Shown: positions 11,301 through 20,997, counted from the first letter of the stretch. The stretch: 64,000 bases of DNA from Emydura subglobosa (GCA_007922225.1 ML679956.1:79155554-79219553), one strand, 5' to 3'. Notes: generated by a model from the sequence alone, not told the origin. Made by a program: numbers and translations.

Positions 11301-14300
11301 AAAGACCCTTGCTGTGCGGTGGGGTGTACATGCCTTCTGGGAGAGTGGATTCTTCTGGATGGGCCATCACCACACGTCAGCTGTGGGCATCTCACAGCAT
11401 GTTTCAGTAGCACGTACAGCAATACATCACATACAATGGTAGCGCACACGGTCCAACAGGACAGTCACGTTCAACCTTTGAAATGACACTCCACAAGGCA
11501 TGCGTGGTACCAAACGCACCCTCCTATCTCAGAGGTGAATGGGGGCGACTCTGCTGTCCAGAGCATCACGCTGCGTTAGATGGAAGGTCACTAGCGGTCA
11601 GCCCCGGCTCTCCCTGCGCTCGGCCTGCCCTGCTTTGTTGGGCTCCCCGCTGAGCCTGGCCTCCAGCTGACCTTGGCTCTCCCCTCTCTCTCTCGGCAGA
11701 AACTCTTCGAAGAGCAGCTGAAGAAGTACGACCAGATCAAGGTGTATCTGGAGCAGAACCTGGCGGCCCAGGAGAACGTCCTGAAGGCCTTGACGGACGC
11801 CAACGTCAAGTATGCGATGGTGCGGAAGGTCCTTGCCGACGTGGAGCACAAGTGAGCGTGCAGGAGGCGCACATCCCACCCCCAGCCGTGGAGAGATGCC
11901 ACACCTAGCCGGCCGCTCGCTCTGTCTTCTGGTGCCTCTCAGCTGGCCGAGGCAGCGTGGTGGCAGGGGCAGAGAGGGAGGGGTCCTGAGGATCCCCTAA
12001 TGGGGCTACAGGCCCTTCCCAGCCCCTCCATTCTCCTTTTACAAAGAGCCACATCACAGCTGGGACCGGCCCCCCTCAGAACAGTGGGTGCTTCTAACTG
12101 TGCCTGCCATGCCCCATGGCGCTAACCCAGGGCACCCAGGAAAGCCACAGGCTGCCCCCAGCGAGGCCCGAGTGCATCCTGCTTAGGGCACCTTCGGTTT
12201 GGGTGTTTCTGGCTTGACTGGTTCAGCTGTAGAACGGGATGATCCGGGAGCTGTTAATGCAGGGGAGGTGAAATCCTGGGCCAGAGAATGCCCCAGTTCC
12301 CTGAGTGGAATGCACCGGTGCAGTGGCTGTGGTGTAAACAAACCTGCGGTGCGGAGCACGTGGAGATGAGTGACTCTTGCTCTCATTTCCCCCCCGATCA
12401 CCCAGGTTTGCTCTGCTAATATTGCAGCCCCCCACCCCCCAACACACACACCCACACACACTGCCTATCGCGTATTGGCTCTGTTCTTTCCAGGTGGAAC
12501 ACCACACTGCAGACACTGGTGGCTTCCTATGAAGCCTACGAAGACCTGATGAAGAAGTCTCAGGAGGGGAAGGATTTCTACGCTGACCTGGAGAGCAAAG
12601 CAGCCAAGCTCCTGGAGAAGGCCCGAGCGGCCTGCAAAGCATCCGAAGCAAGCAGACAGCAGGTCCTGGAAAAGTAGGTCCCAGCCCCAGGTCGGTCACA
12701 CCTTGGGGTGGGGGCTTTTGTGAATAGGGCGAGGGGAAGGGGTGCGTGCGCACGAGTTCAGACAGTCTTCTCGGCCTTCGGCAGCATTTTGTCTGTTCGC
12801 CCGGTTTGTCTGCCTGCCGCGGGGGACTTGTGGAGCTGGGTGTGCTGTGGCGCTGGGGAACCCACATGCTGGGGGTTTCAGGCTCCCCCAAGTCACCAAG
12901 CATGGGAGATGGACTAAACTGAGGTGCAGAGACTGAGTGGCACCAGAGATACTTTAACAGGGACCCCGCTGGGTGTCTAGGGGACCCCTGAGCTCACAAG
13001 GCAGTGATGGACACCCTAAACGGAACAGACAGCTGGGTGCGTCAGCCCATCCCCTAGGAGACTGGTATCTAGGGTGCAGAATCCAGGGGGACCCTTCAGG
13101 GGAGGTTTGAGGGACCTTCTGCCTTTGCCCGCGCTGGGCACGGGCGTGGGGCTGCAGCACTTAGAAGCTGGGCGGGCAGGTGGGTGCGGGAGCTCGGTCT
13201 CCATTGAAGGCGCCGGCCTTGTGGGGCTGGCTCCAGCCCGTCGGCGTCATGCCCCTGGTTTTGCTTTGGCAGAGAAATGAAGAAGAAGCCGCCGCCGAGG
13301 CCGACTGCCCCCAAGCCAGCCCTGCAGAAGAAGTCCTCGGAGCTGGACCTGGACCCCGCGGCAGGCCTGGACGGGGCAGAGCTGCAGCTGGGCTCCCTCT
13401 CGCTGGCGGACCTGCCCGAAGAGCTCAGGAGCTTACCCCCGGACGTGCTGGCAGCGCATCTCGCCAGGCTGCCTGCGGACGCCATGGCTGCTTTCGCCAT
13501 CAACCCAGCCCATGGCGGTGGCATGAGACCCCCCGGCCTGCCAGCCAGCGCTCCTGTGCAACCGCCCATGGCAGCCCAGCCTGGCGCGCCCTTTAACCCC
13601 GCTCACTTCAGTGCTTCAGCTCCTCTGCCCGGACACTACTTCCCCGGCAGGGGGCCAGCCCCCCCAGCCGGTGCCCCCGGGAGCGCTCTGCAAGGCCCCT
13701 TCCCTCCGGCTACTTACAGCGGGCCCCCTGTGCTGCCGCCCCACGGGCTGCACTCGGCTGTGCCCCCTCCCAGTTCCTCGCCCAGCCCCCAGCTCTACCC
13801 GGCGGGCACCCTGAGGAGAGGCCCCGCCTCGGCCCCCGTCCAGCCCGGCTACGCAGGGCCCCAGAGATCCTCCCCACAGCACGTGCCTGTGTCTGCTCCA
13901 GCCTCCGGCGCGCCCTACGGGATGGGCCAGCTGGTCTCCTCCTGTGGGGTTCTGCCAGGCGGCCTCCACACAGCACCGGCCGGCAGGCCTCCTGTGCTGG
14001 GCCCCCCCAGGCCCGCTCAGTTCAGTGGCCAGGCCCCGGGAGGCAGCGATGGCCCCCAGCACCCACTTGGGGTCCGGCCGGCCACCACGACTGTCGACAG
14101 CATCCAGGCTCCGATCTCCAGCTACACCACGCCCAGGCCGGGGGGAGGCCACCTGCCCCAGCGGCTCAACAGCCAGCCGCCGGGGCTCCCCGCTCAGGGC
14201 AGCTTCCTCGGCCCGGCCGGCCAGTTCTATTCCCCAGCCGGCGTCCAGCCGTTCGTCCAGCAGCCCCAGCACCCCTTCCCGGCAGCGCCCCCCCCTCCCA

Positions 14301-17300
14301 GCTTCCCCCCGCAGCTGCGGCCGCAGCAGTTCCCGCCTCAAGCCCAGCTCCAGCAGCCCATGTACCCCCTGCAGGCCCAGTTCCCGACCCAGTTCCCTGG
14401 CCAGCATTCGGCGCTGACCCAGATTTCCCCTCCGCCTTCCAGCCACGCCCAGCTCCACACCCAGCTGTACCCGCTTCCTGCCCAAGACCAGGCTCCGCGC
14501 GGCCTCCCCCCTCACTCCTTCCCTGCAGCTGTGCCCCGGGGGCCTCTCCCGCCAGCTCAGAGCATCCCGCCTGCTATGCTTGCCCCGGCTCAGCAGCTCC
14601 ACCCTCGCCCCTCGCTGCCGGGCCTGCAGCCCCTGCCGGCCGGCCCCTCTGCCCAGGTAGCCTCTGCGATGCCCTTCTGTCCTGTCCCGTCGGCTCGGCA
14701 TCCGGGGCCCCCTGCCAACCAGATGCCGCCTGGCTCCCCCATGCCACTGGCTGGTCCCCAGCCCACATCTTCCAGTCAGCCCGGCCCTCACCACGTCCCA
14801 CCTTCCCCCAGCCCCGCTCTGAGCCACATGCCCGGCAGCGTTATCGTCCCGGGGCCCGCTGTCCCTTCACCGGCACCATCCCCACAGCCCTCCCTGGCTA
14901 TCCAGCCTCCGGCCGTCTTGCCGTCCTCGCTGCCCGGTGCCGCTGCCCTGCCGCAGAGACCCCCGCCGTCGCTCACCCCCGGCACCGAGGCCCAGTTTCA
15001 CCGGCAGAGCTCTTCCACGGATGATCTCTTGTCTTCGAGCCCGGAGAGCCAGCACGGGGGCTCCAAGACTGCGGTGAACCAGCCCCTCCTGCAGCCCACC
15101 AAGGCCGATGTGAAGGAGGGGCAGAAGCCCAAGGCCGTGCAGCTCATCGAGAAGGACCCGTACGAGAAGCCCGAGCACATCGCGAGGCTGCTGGCCGAGC
15201 TGGAGCGTTTCCGGGGCCTGGTGGACAGGCTGGAGCGGCCCGTCTCCGGCAGCACCAACGAGCTGGATGGCGTCTGGAAGGAGCTCCAAGAGGGGCAGGA
15301 GAAGGACGCCCGGCACCTGTCCATCGCCATCGCCCGCTGCTACTCCATGAAGAACCGCCACCAGGACATCATGCCCTACGACAAGAACCGCATCGTGCTG
15401 CAGTCGGGCAAGGATGACTACATCAACGCCAGCAGGGTGGAGGACCTCTCCTCCTACTGCCCCACCATCATCGCCACCCAGGCCCCGCTGCTGGGCACGG
15501 CCTGCGACTTCTGGCTGCTGATCTACGAGCAGAAGGTGTCGGTGATCGTCATGCTGGTCTCGGAGCAGGAAATGGAGAAGGTAAGCTCTCTGCGGGCGGG
15601 GGGTGATCGATCCTGTCCGCACTTGTCACGGGTGGGGCGTGAAGGAAGCAGCTTGGGGCAGGGAACAGGATGTAGGTTGGCATTAGGGCAGATTTCCAAC
15701 AAACTGGGCAGTCAAGCTCTGGACCAGGCTCCCCGGGGAGGTTGTGGGAGCCCCATCGCTGGCGGGTTTAAGAACAGGCTGGAGAAACCCGTCAGGGATC
15801 GTTCAGGTTTCCTTGGTCCGGCTTCAGTGCGGCGGGCTGACGTCCCGAGTTCCTTCCAGCCAGCCCGAGTGAGGTGGGGAGATCACGCGTGTCCTGCCTT
15901 GAAAGCTGAGCTCCTGGCCCATCTCCGCTGGGAGCCTGCTGGCCAGCTGCCTGCATTGCCTTGACAGTGACGCCTGCGTCCGAGCCGGCCAGGGTTGGTG
16001 GGTCCCGGGGGAGAATGACGGGGGCCCTGGGCGGGGAGGGCTCCCCGAGGTCGGGTGGCAGATCACATTGGTGTGTCAGTGCTCGGGGGACAGCGCTGGC
16101 TTGCTGCGATCCAAGCTAGAGCCCCCCCAGGACTGCCCCACCCGCAGCTAACGGGTAAGTAACGTACATGTAGCATCTTCCATCCCCAGGGGTGTGTGCA
16201 GGGGTGATGGCACCTGGCCTCGAAATGCAGCCAGTCCACAGCGTCCCTAGCCAAGGCTCAGGCCAGGAGGCGAGGAACGCTGTGTCCAAATGCCCCTGTG
16301 CGGCAGGGGCGGGTTTGGGAAGGTAGCAGGTGTCAAATGGGACAGGAGTTTGGCTAAGGCCGCCCAGCTGCTGTCCCGGTCCATGGAGTTGCTCTGTGCA
16401 ATTGGTTGGTCTGTCCCCTGTGCTTGGTGCAGGACGGCCCTGGCATGTGTTGTGGGGGGGAGGGGAGAATACGGATGGGGCCCCAGTGGCCCTGGCGCTG
16501 TGTTCTGGGCTGGAGGGGTGGCCGGGATGGGTGGGGCCGGGCCCTGGCGCCATGTTCTGGACTCCCTTTGTGTTCTGCTGCTGTCTGTGGCTCTTGTGGT
16601 GCCTGGAGCCGTGCCCCAGCCCTGCTCCCTTGCCCCTGCAGCAGAAGGTGGTGCGCTACTTCCCGGCGGAACGGGGCCAGCCCATGGTGCAGGGCCCCAT
16701 CACCTTGGTCCTCACCAGCCTGAAGGTCACCCCGACGCACGTGGAAAGGATGATCACCCTCCAGTTCCGCGACCAGAGCCTGAAGCGAACCGTCATCCAC
16801 CTGCAGTTCCCATCCTGGCCTGAGCTGTACGTGCTGGGCGGGGCTGTGGCCGTGGGGGTGTCCGTGGGGTTGGAGAAGGGGGGCGATGGCCTGGGGGGGG
16901 GGCGACGTTCCCTCCCAGTCGGGCCTGCAGAGCCCTGGGGCCCGGGAACCCAGCTGCGGCCCCCCGTGGCCTGTGGGGTGGCCCTGAGAGAGGCTGGCCC
17001 CACGGATCTCATGAGCTCTGTAATGAGCAGCAGCACAGACCCCACCAGGCCCCGGGGGGGGGGGGGGGGGGGTGGGGCCCCCCCCCCCCCAACCCCCGCT
17101 GCCCCCCCCTCGAGCCCCCAGCCTGTGCCGCTGCAGCTCCCAGGGCAGGGGTAGAAACACCCCCCTCCTCCCCCCCATGGCGGGGCTGGTCCTGCCCCAC
17201 TCGCCAGCAGCTGCTCCCTTCCTCCCGCAGGGGCCTGCCGGACAGCAAGGGGAACCTGCTGCGCTTCATCCAGGAGGTGCACGGACACTACCTGCACCAG

Positions 17301-19038
17301 CGCCCCCTGCACACCCCCATCGTGGTCCACTGCAGGTAACGCAGCCTCGGGGGGGGGGGGGGGCGGGGCCCCCCTCGCCGCAGCTGGGCACGGAAAAACA
17401 CGGCGCGGCCAGCGCGGTGCTGAGCGAGAGCCTCCGAGGCGGCGAGCGTCCCGCCCTCTTTGGAGGAAACCTCCATCCCGGGCTAGCGGAGGGGCCCTGG
17501 CAGCGCGAGCCCCGCGAGAAAGGCGGCGCGTTGTCACGAGGCTGCAGGGCCGGGAGCCCAGGAGCGGCCAGGCCGAGGGCTCCCGGAGCAGCTTGCGCCG
17601 CTGTGACCGGCCCGGGACCCTGCCTTTGGCAGTGGCCAGCAGGGGAGCGTGGGGAGAAGGGGGACTCTCCCCACAATGCCGTGCTGGGTGAGGGGCCGGG
17701 GGACTCCCCCAGGCCGCCCCGCTCACGCTGCCCAGGGGTCGGCAGGGTTATCCGTGTCCCGCTCCTGCCGCCTGGCCCACGAGGCGGGGCCCGGTGACAC
17801 CCTGCTGGCGCCGTCTCTTCCCCAGCTCCGGCGTGGGGCGCACCGGCGCCTTCTGCCTGATGTATGCGGCCATGCAGGAGGTGGAGGCCGGCAACAGCAT
17901 CCCAGACCCGGCCCAGCTGGTGAAGAGGATGCGGCAGCAGAGGAAGCACATGCTGCAGGAGAAGGTACTGCGCTGGCCCTGCCCGGGCTGAGACACTGGG
18001 GGGGGGACGCCTGGGTGGGGGGCACTGGGCAGCTTCCAGCGGCCCAGCGTGTGCTCAGCTCCGGCTGCTCCCGGCGTCTGGGCCGGCTCCTTCGAGAGCC
18101 TCTGGCTCCAGGATCTCAGCGGCTGCTTCTCTTCCAGCTGCACCTCAAGTTCTGCTACGAAGCTGTCCTGCGGCATGCCGAGCAGGTGCTGCAGAGACAC
18201 GGGGTGCCCACGCCCTCCTCCGGCAAGCCCCCCAGCACTGCCGCCCAGAAGGTGGGTCCCGTCCTCTCCCTCCGGCGGCCTGACGTGGCTCGCGGGGCCC
18301 GGCCGGGCGGGGGCTGTGGGCGCGGGGAGGGCTCTTGGGACCGCAGCCCTGGAGCCGTCCTCCGTGGGCTCCTGGGCCCCTTTGGACAGAGCCCGGCTGG
18401 GTCTGCCCCACGGTGATGGGGAGTGTGGGGTGGGGGTCGGTGCCCGTCTCGTCCCCGGCCAGGCTTTCCCCTGACCAGGGCCAGGGCCGACCCTGTCGCT
18501 TCTCTTCCAGCTGTATCTGCATCAGGACCCGCAGGACCTGGTGCTGGGCGCGGACATGCCCATCAGCTCCATCCAGGCCACCCTCGCCAAGCTGAGCGTC
18601 AAACCCTCGGCCGGCGCCGGGCTCGAGCCCCCGCAGCACTGCCCCCCGCCAGAGCCTGCGCCCCAAGCAGCCAGCCCCGGGGGGCTCCCGGCAGCACCCA
18701 GCAGCGTGGCGCAGCCCAGCCTTACGGAGCCCGTCTGCCCCGCCCCCAGTGCCGCCCCCCTGCCGCCTGCGCCCGAGGCCGAGAGCAGCAACCATGTGGA
18801 GGAGAGGCCCAGCGGGGAGCCTTCAGCCGCCGGCATGGCTCCTTCCTCTTCCTCGCTGGAGCTCCTGGCATCTCTCACCCCTGAGGCCTTCTCCCTGGAC
18901 AGCTCGCTGAAGGGCCGGCCGCGGATGAACAAGCAGAGCTTCCTGCAGCCCCAGAACGGGGAGGGGCTGCGGGGCCCCCGGCCCAGCGACGACCCCCTCA
19001 GCCTGCTGGACCCGCTGTGGACACTCAATAGAACCTGA
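2307..19038 (+). CDS. PTPN23: HD-PTP, Bro1-domain ESCRT scaffold with divergent tyrosine phosphatase domain (3' nineteen coding exons)
   Basis: Coding exons: 2307-2387, 3155-3286, 3550-3597, 4478-4534, 5780-5838, 6328-6407, 6871-6985, 7581-7646, 8937-9082, 9422-9739, 10841-10995, 11700-11851, 12494-12673, 13273-15580, 16642-16826, 17231-17335, 17826-17964, 18138-18251, 18511-19038. All introns are GT-AG and every phase joins, giving about 1655 codons. Order: C-terminal half of Bro1, V-shaped coiled-coil domain, very long Pro-rich region, PTP domain, PEST-like tail ending DPLWTLNRT. The family sorts ubiquitinated receptors at endosomes, binding CHMP4, STAM and UBAP1. The upstream exons (about 182 human residues) are off the left edge. 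The predicted whole protein would be about 1840 residues against 1636 in human, the excess being mostly Pro-rich region. The identification rests on near-identity with the human protein as I recall it. Confidence 0.97.
3155..3286 (+). CDS. PTPN23: PTPN23 exon: Bro1 domain, VVDYYKEACR... to ...YYFAAIAH
   Basis: 44 codons, phase 0/0. Acceptor cacatag, donor gtaagt. It contains DWKKLVQMKIYYFAA, a strongly conserved Bro1 helix. Confidence 0.96.
3550..3597 (+). CDS. PTPN23: PTPN23 short exon: Bro1 domain, LHMGKQAEEQQKFGER
   Basis: A 16-codon exon between acceptor tttgcag and donor gtaagt, phase 0/0. It continues the Bro1 TPR-like helices. Confidence 0.93.
4478..4534 (+). CDS. PTPN23: PTPN23 exon: Bro1 domain, VVYFQSALDKLNEAIKLAK
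   Basis: 19 codons, phase 0/0, acceptor tccgcag and donor gtaagc. The C-terminal part of the Bro1 domain. Confidence 0.95.
4885..5035 (+). mobile_element. CR1 LINE 3'-end fragment
   Basis: The phrase around CCCAAGGGAGGTGGTGGAAG, followed by a tract ending in TGGGACCCAGCAGG, matches the well-known 3' region of sauropsid CR1 elements. Short, truncated and diverged. Confidence 0.7.
5780..5838 (+). CDS. PTPN23: PTPN23 exon: Bro1 domain, GQPETVQEALRFTLDVIGG(K)
   Basis: 59 bp. The last lysine codon is split 2+1 across the intron. Acceptor cttctag, donor gtgagt. Confidence 0.95.
6328..6407 (+). CDS. PTPN23: PTPN23 exon: end of Bro1, YNSAKKDNDFIYHEAVPALE
   Basis: 80 bp, starting with the G that completes a Lys codon and ending with the G of a split Gly codon. 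DNDFIYHEAVP is a hallmark of Bro1 proteins of the ALIX/HD-PTP class. Confidence 0.96.
6871..6985 (+). CDS. PTPN23: PTPN23 exon: Bro1/V-domain junction
   Basis: 115 bp encoding ATLVKALPVNPTDPAV, then TGPDIFAKLVPMAAHEASSLY and the first two bases of a Ser codon. Acceptor ctacccag, donor gtgagt. This is the linker from Bro1 into the V domain. Confidence 0.95.
7581..7646 (+). CDS. PTPN23: PTPN23 exon: V domain start, SEEKAKLLRDVMAKIEAKNE
   Basis: 66 bp, donor gtacgt. GA at the exon end joins C of the next exon to give Asp (VLDQFMDSM), which fixes the splice site exactly. Confidence 0.93.
7925..8092. repeat. C-rich then G-rich low-complexity tract
   Basis: Pyrimidine-rich (CCTCCC) sequence to about 8005, then a run of twelve or more G near 8072-8084. 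Located in a PTPN23 intron. Confidence 0.8.
8937..9082 (+). CDS. PTPN23: PTPN23 exon: V domain, QFMDSMQLDPETVDNLEMYN...
   Basis: 146 bp, acceptor gtccgcag, donor gtaaga after CAG G. Encodes the conserved PPVLMEKCAALSVRPDTVKN. Confidence 0.96.
9422..9739 (+). CDS. PTPN23: PTPN23 exon: V-domain coiled coil with a Gln/Pro-rich insert
   Basis: 318 bp. Encodes VLSGVFTDVEASLKEIRDLL, an acidic coiled coil, and WAKYMEVHEKASFTN. Between the two helices is a short AKPPQQQGPPSPSSG segment unlike the human sequence as I recall it. Confidence 0.95.
10841..10995 (+). CDS. PTPN23: PTPN23 exon: V domain, DDKQVLQNLKRILSKVQEMK...
   Basis: 155 bp, acceptor tcccgcag, donor gtgagg. A heptad-rich helix ending IQKDDITTSLVTTDHSEMK. 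Confidence 0.97.
11700..11851 (+). CDS. PTPN23: PTPN23 exon: V domain, KLFEEQLKKYDQIKVYLEQN...
   Basis: 152 bp, acceptor ctcggcag, donor gtgagc. A coiled coil ending VRKVLADVEH plus two bases of a Lys codon. Confidence 0.97.
12494..12673 (+). CDS. PTPN23: PTPN23 exon: end of V domain, WNTTLQTLVASYEAYEDLMK...
   Basis: 180 bp, acceptor tttccag, donor gtaggt. Includes SQEGKDFYADLESKAAKLLE, the last helix before the Pro-rich region. Confidence 0.97.
13273..15580 (+). CDS. PTPN23: PTPN23 giant exon: Pro-rich region plus N-terminal PTP domain
   Basis: A single 2308-bp exon. It opens KEMKKKPPPRPTAPKP, which includes a PTAP tetrapeptide of the kind TSG101 UEV domains bind, followed by an acidic/leucine stretch. 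About 500 residues rich in Pro, Gln, Ser and His then run to about 14990. The block TTTVDSIQAPI is conserved with human. The PTP domain starts near DPYEKPEHIARLLAELERF and includes KNRHQDIMPYD, DDYINAS and VSVIVMLVSEQEMEK. The classical pTyr-loop tyrosine of KNRY is histidine here. The donor is gtaagc. Very high GC. Confidence 0.97.
15581..16641 (+). other. PTPN23 intron interrupting the PTP domain
   Basis: Contains a CR1 fragment at about 15690-15830. The open frame of the giant exon continues to 15964 only by read-through into this intron. Confidence 0.8.
15690..15830 (+). mobile_element. CR1 LINE 3'-end fragment
   Basis: GACCAGGCTCCCCGGGGAGG, followed by TTGTGGGAGCCCCATCGCTG and then GGGTTTAAGAACAGGCTGGA, are typical CR1 3'-region phrases. 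Truncated. Confidence 0.75.
16642..16826 (+). CDS. PTPN23: PTPN23 exon: PTP domain with WPE loop
   Basis: 185 bp encoding QKVVRYFPAERGQPM and, at its end, LQFPSWPEL. The WPD-loop aspartate (general acid of active PTPs) is glutamate, as in human HD-PTP. Acceptor ccctgcag, donor gtacgt. Confidence 0.96.
17057..17096. repeat. Poly-G run directly followed by poly-C
   Basis: About eighteen G, a short GTGGGG spacer, then about fourteen C, in the intron between the two PTP exons. It could form a G-quadruplex on either strand or a hairpin. Such runs are also error-prone in assembly. Confidence 0.85.
17231..17335 (+). CDS. PTPN23: PTPN23 exon: PTP domain, GLPDSKGNLLRFIQEVHGHY to IVVHC
   Basis: 105 bp. 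It ends in the catalytic signature, with the nucleophilic Cys codon followed by AG of the next Ser codon, so the intron splits the P-loop. Donor gtaacg. Confidence 0.96.
17351..17369. repeat. Intronic poly-G run just inside a donor site
   Basis: About thirteen G begin roughly 15 bp after the donor at 17336. G-runs near 5' splice sites are often splicing enhancers (hnRNP H-type). That role here is inference. Confidence 0.7.
17826..17964 (+). CDS. PTPN23: PTPN23 exon: PTP P-loop SSGVGRTGAFCLMYAAMQEV
   Basis: 139 bp. It completes HCSSGVGRTG, where active classical PTPs have HCSAG. It continues to RMRQQRKHMLQEK, the start of the Q-loop region. Donor gtactg. Confidence 0.96.
18138..18251 (+). CDS. 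PTPN23: PTPN23 exon: end of PTP domain, LHLKFCYEAVLRHAEQVLQR
   Basis: 38 codons, acceptor cttccag, donor gtgggt, phase 0/0. Encodes the last PTP helix and GVPTPSSGKPPSTAAQK. Confidence 0.95.
18511..19038 (+). CDS. PTPN23: PTPN23 terminal coding exon: PEST-like tail and stop
   Basis: 175 codons and TGA. LYLHQDPQDLVLGADMPISS leads into SIQATLAKLSV and a Pro/Ser/Glu-rich segment. The conserved SSSLELLASLTPEAFSLDSS and the C-terminus DPLSLLDPLWTLNRT follow. Acceptor tcttccag. Confidence 0.97.
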   Translation: MYLHQDPQDLVLGADMPISSIQATLAKLSVKPSAGAGLEPPQHCPPPEPAPQAASPGGLPAAPSSVAQPSLTEPVCPAPSAAPLPPAPEAESSNHVEERPSGEPSAAGMAPSSSSLELLASLTPEAFSLDSSLKGRPRMNKQSFLQPQNGEGLRGPRPSDDPLSLLDPLWTLNRT

Positions 19039-19816
19039 GCCGCAGGCGCTCGGGGGGGCTGGCCCGGCTCGTGGGACACGCACAGCCCCTCCTGCTGCTC
19101 CCCCCGGGACTCGGAGCCCAGCCCCCCGCCCCCAGCAGGATGGCTGGAAGCTGGGGGTTGTGCACCCCTGAGCGTTGGGCGGGCAGCGCACGGCGCTGCA
19201 TCCCCGGGCACGGAGAGCAGGCCAGGCCCTCGACTCGCTCTGCTCACGTGCCAGGTGCATCCTGCCAGAGCCTGGCCCTGCCCGGCCCCACGGTTACCTG
19301 CCGGCCCTGCCTGGAGCAGAGAAATGGGCCCTGTCCCTGCTGGCCCAACTGGCCCCCGGGCTGCTGCTCCTGCGTCTCTGGGCCCCGGGCCAGCGCTGCA
19401 CCCCCGCTTCACGTGGGGCTGGGGTGCCCATCGTGGGCTGGCCTGCGCTCTGCAGTGCCGCTGTCTAGCAGCCCCTGGGCTCCGAGCTGCCTGCAAGCTG
19501 CAGGACACGGTGAGGGGCCAGGGCGGCGCTGGTGGCCCCCAGCCCTTGGAGGGAGGGAATTGGAGTGAAGGGGGTGACGTGGGGGGTGGGGTCCTGCCGC
19601 CACCGGGAGGCTGGTTCCAGCTGGGACGAGAAGACAGGGTGACGCCCCGTAGCTACCCCCGGCATGGGGCCTGTCAGCCTGGGTGCATCCTGCTCCGGAG
19701 CATGGGCCCCTTGCTCCTGGGGGCTGTGACCTCCCTTGCCCCTAGTACCCCCTCCATGAGCCGGCCTGGGCCAGCGCCTGAGCTGTTCCTGTCAGCCCCC
19801 GGCCCGTAGCACTGGT

Positions 19817-19857
19817 GGTTTAAACGAGGGCTTCAGCCCCAGGGGGCTTTTTAAACC
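19817..19857 (+). other. Nested hairpin in the PTPN23 3'UTR
   Basis: GGTTTAAA (19817-19824) pairs with TTTAAACC (19850-19857). Inside, AGCCC pairs with GGGCT around a four-base loop. A local RNA structure of unknown role. Confidence 0.55.
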
Positions 19858-20997
19858 CCCTGCACCAGGCTCATGCCTTCACGGGCCTGCCCGGCAGAGC
19901 TCTGCGGGGGCAGCCGCTGGCCTGGGCCTGCCCAGGGCCCTGGTGTGCCCAGCTGCCCCTTGCTCCCATGGCCAGCTCCCTGCCCCGCCCGTGGCAGGCG
20001 GCGACTGGCCTCCCTCGGCGTGCTTGCTCAGCATCTGCCAGTGGCCACCCGGCTGTGGGGGCCTGTCTCCTAGTCTGGCAAGCCAGGTGTAAAGGGGCCA
20101 GGGCTGGGCCGCTGAGCAGGGGCTTTCTGTGCAGATAACTGGCATGTTTAACACTAGCCGGGTACCCGTGCCAGGCGCTGCCCCCTGCTCGCCCTGGGGG
20201 GGCTGCGGGTGATGCAGATCTGCTCCATGTGGGCTGTCAGCCAGGGCCCATGGTCCCTGCAGCCTGGTTTGCTAGTAGCAGGGCTGCGGAGGGGCTAGTC
20301 CTGCAGGTAGCCTGGCTGCCCGGGGAGGGTAACGGGGAGCCCCTGGCTGGGTGCTGCGGGCAGTGGGAGGAGGTGCACGTGACACTACAGGGGTGATGGC
20401 TCATTGCTCAGCGCTGCAGCAGTGTGATTAGCTGAGCTCTCCAGGGGCTGGGCTCTGGGTTCTCTTTCCCAGGCTCTATCTAACCAGATCAGGGTACGCC
20501 CCCAGGTGGTGGGGCAAGGGCTGCACACGGAGATGGACTCAGCGTCTGCCCCCTGCAGAGCCCTGGGGCTGACTGAAGCCAGCTGCTGTCGGGGGGGCAG
20601 TCAGCTTCCCGGCTGCTGGGTGGGGAGTCCCTGTGGCAGTGGGTCAGCCTCTCCAGGGAGCTGTGTGCCCTCCGTTACCAAGAGCCGGGTGCCAGGTGGC
20701 ACCCAACTGGCCACAGCTTGAACCTGCTGAGCCGGGGCCTTGGCCAGCCCTGGGAGCCGGGGCTGTTTGCGGTAGGGCTTAGGTCACTAGCACCAATATG
20801 GCCCACCCCTGCCGGGGCTCGTGGGATCAGCTCCTGCTGTACGGCCCACCCGGCGCTAGCAGCGCCCCATGGAGTCCAGCTGCCCATGGCGCGAGGTGGC
20901 TGTGGGCCCCGCTGCTGTTGTACACATGTAAGATGGTCTGTCTGGTGTGGCTCTGACTCTGTAATTAGAACTGACTTTTTCAGCTCTTTCCTACTAA

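Larger units (their letters stand above)
9740..13272 (+). other. PTPN23 introns in the V part
   Basis: 9740-10840, 10996-11699, 11852-12493 and 12674-13272 separate coding exons. No recognised repeats or RNA genes, apart from a short CA-rich run near 12443-12462. Confidence 0.65.

Noticed and set aside
13616..14827. A 403-codon open frame on - opposite the PTPN23 Pro-rich exon
   Set aside because: It mirrors a very GC-rich coding exon, has no recognisable domain and is Arg/Gly-rich. It is a shadow frame.
15581..15964. Coding extension of the giant PTPN23 exon to 15964
   Set aside because: The conserved EMEK|QKV junction and the consensus donor at 15581 show this is read-through into an intron that also holds a CR1 fragment.
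14867..17726. Other long - frames (251 and 356 codons) over PTPN23
   Set aside because: GC-driven shadow of the PTP exons and introns.
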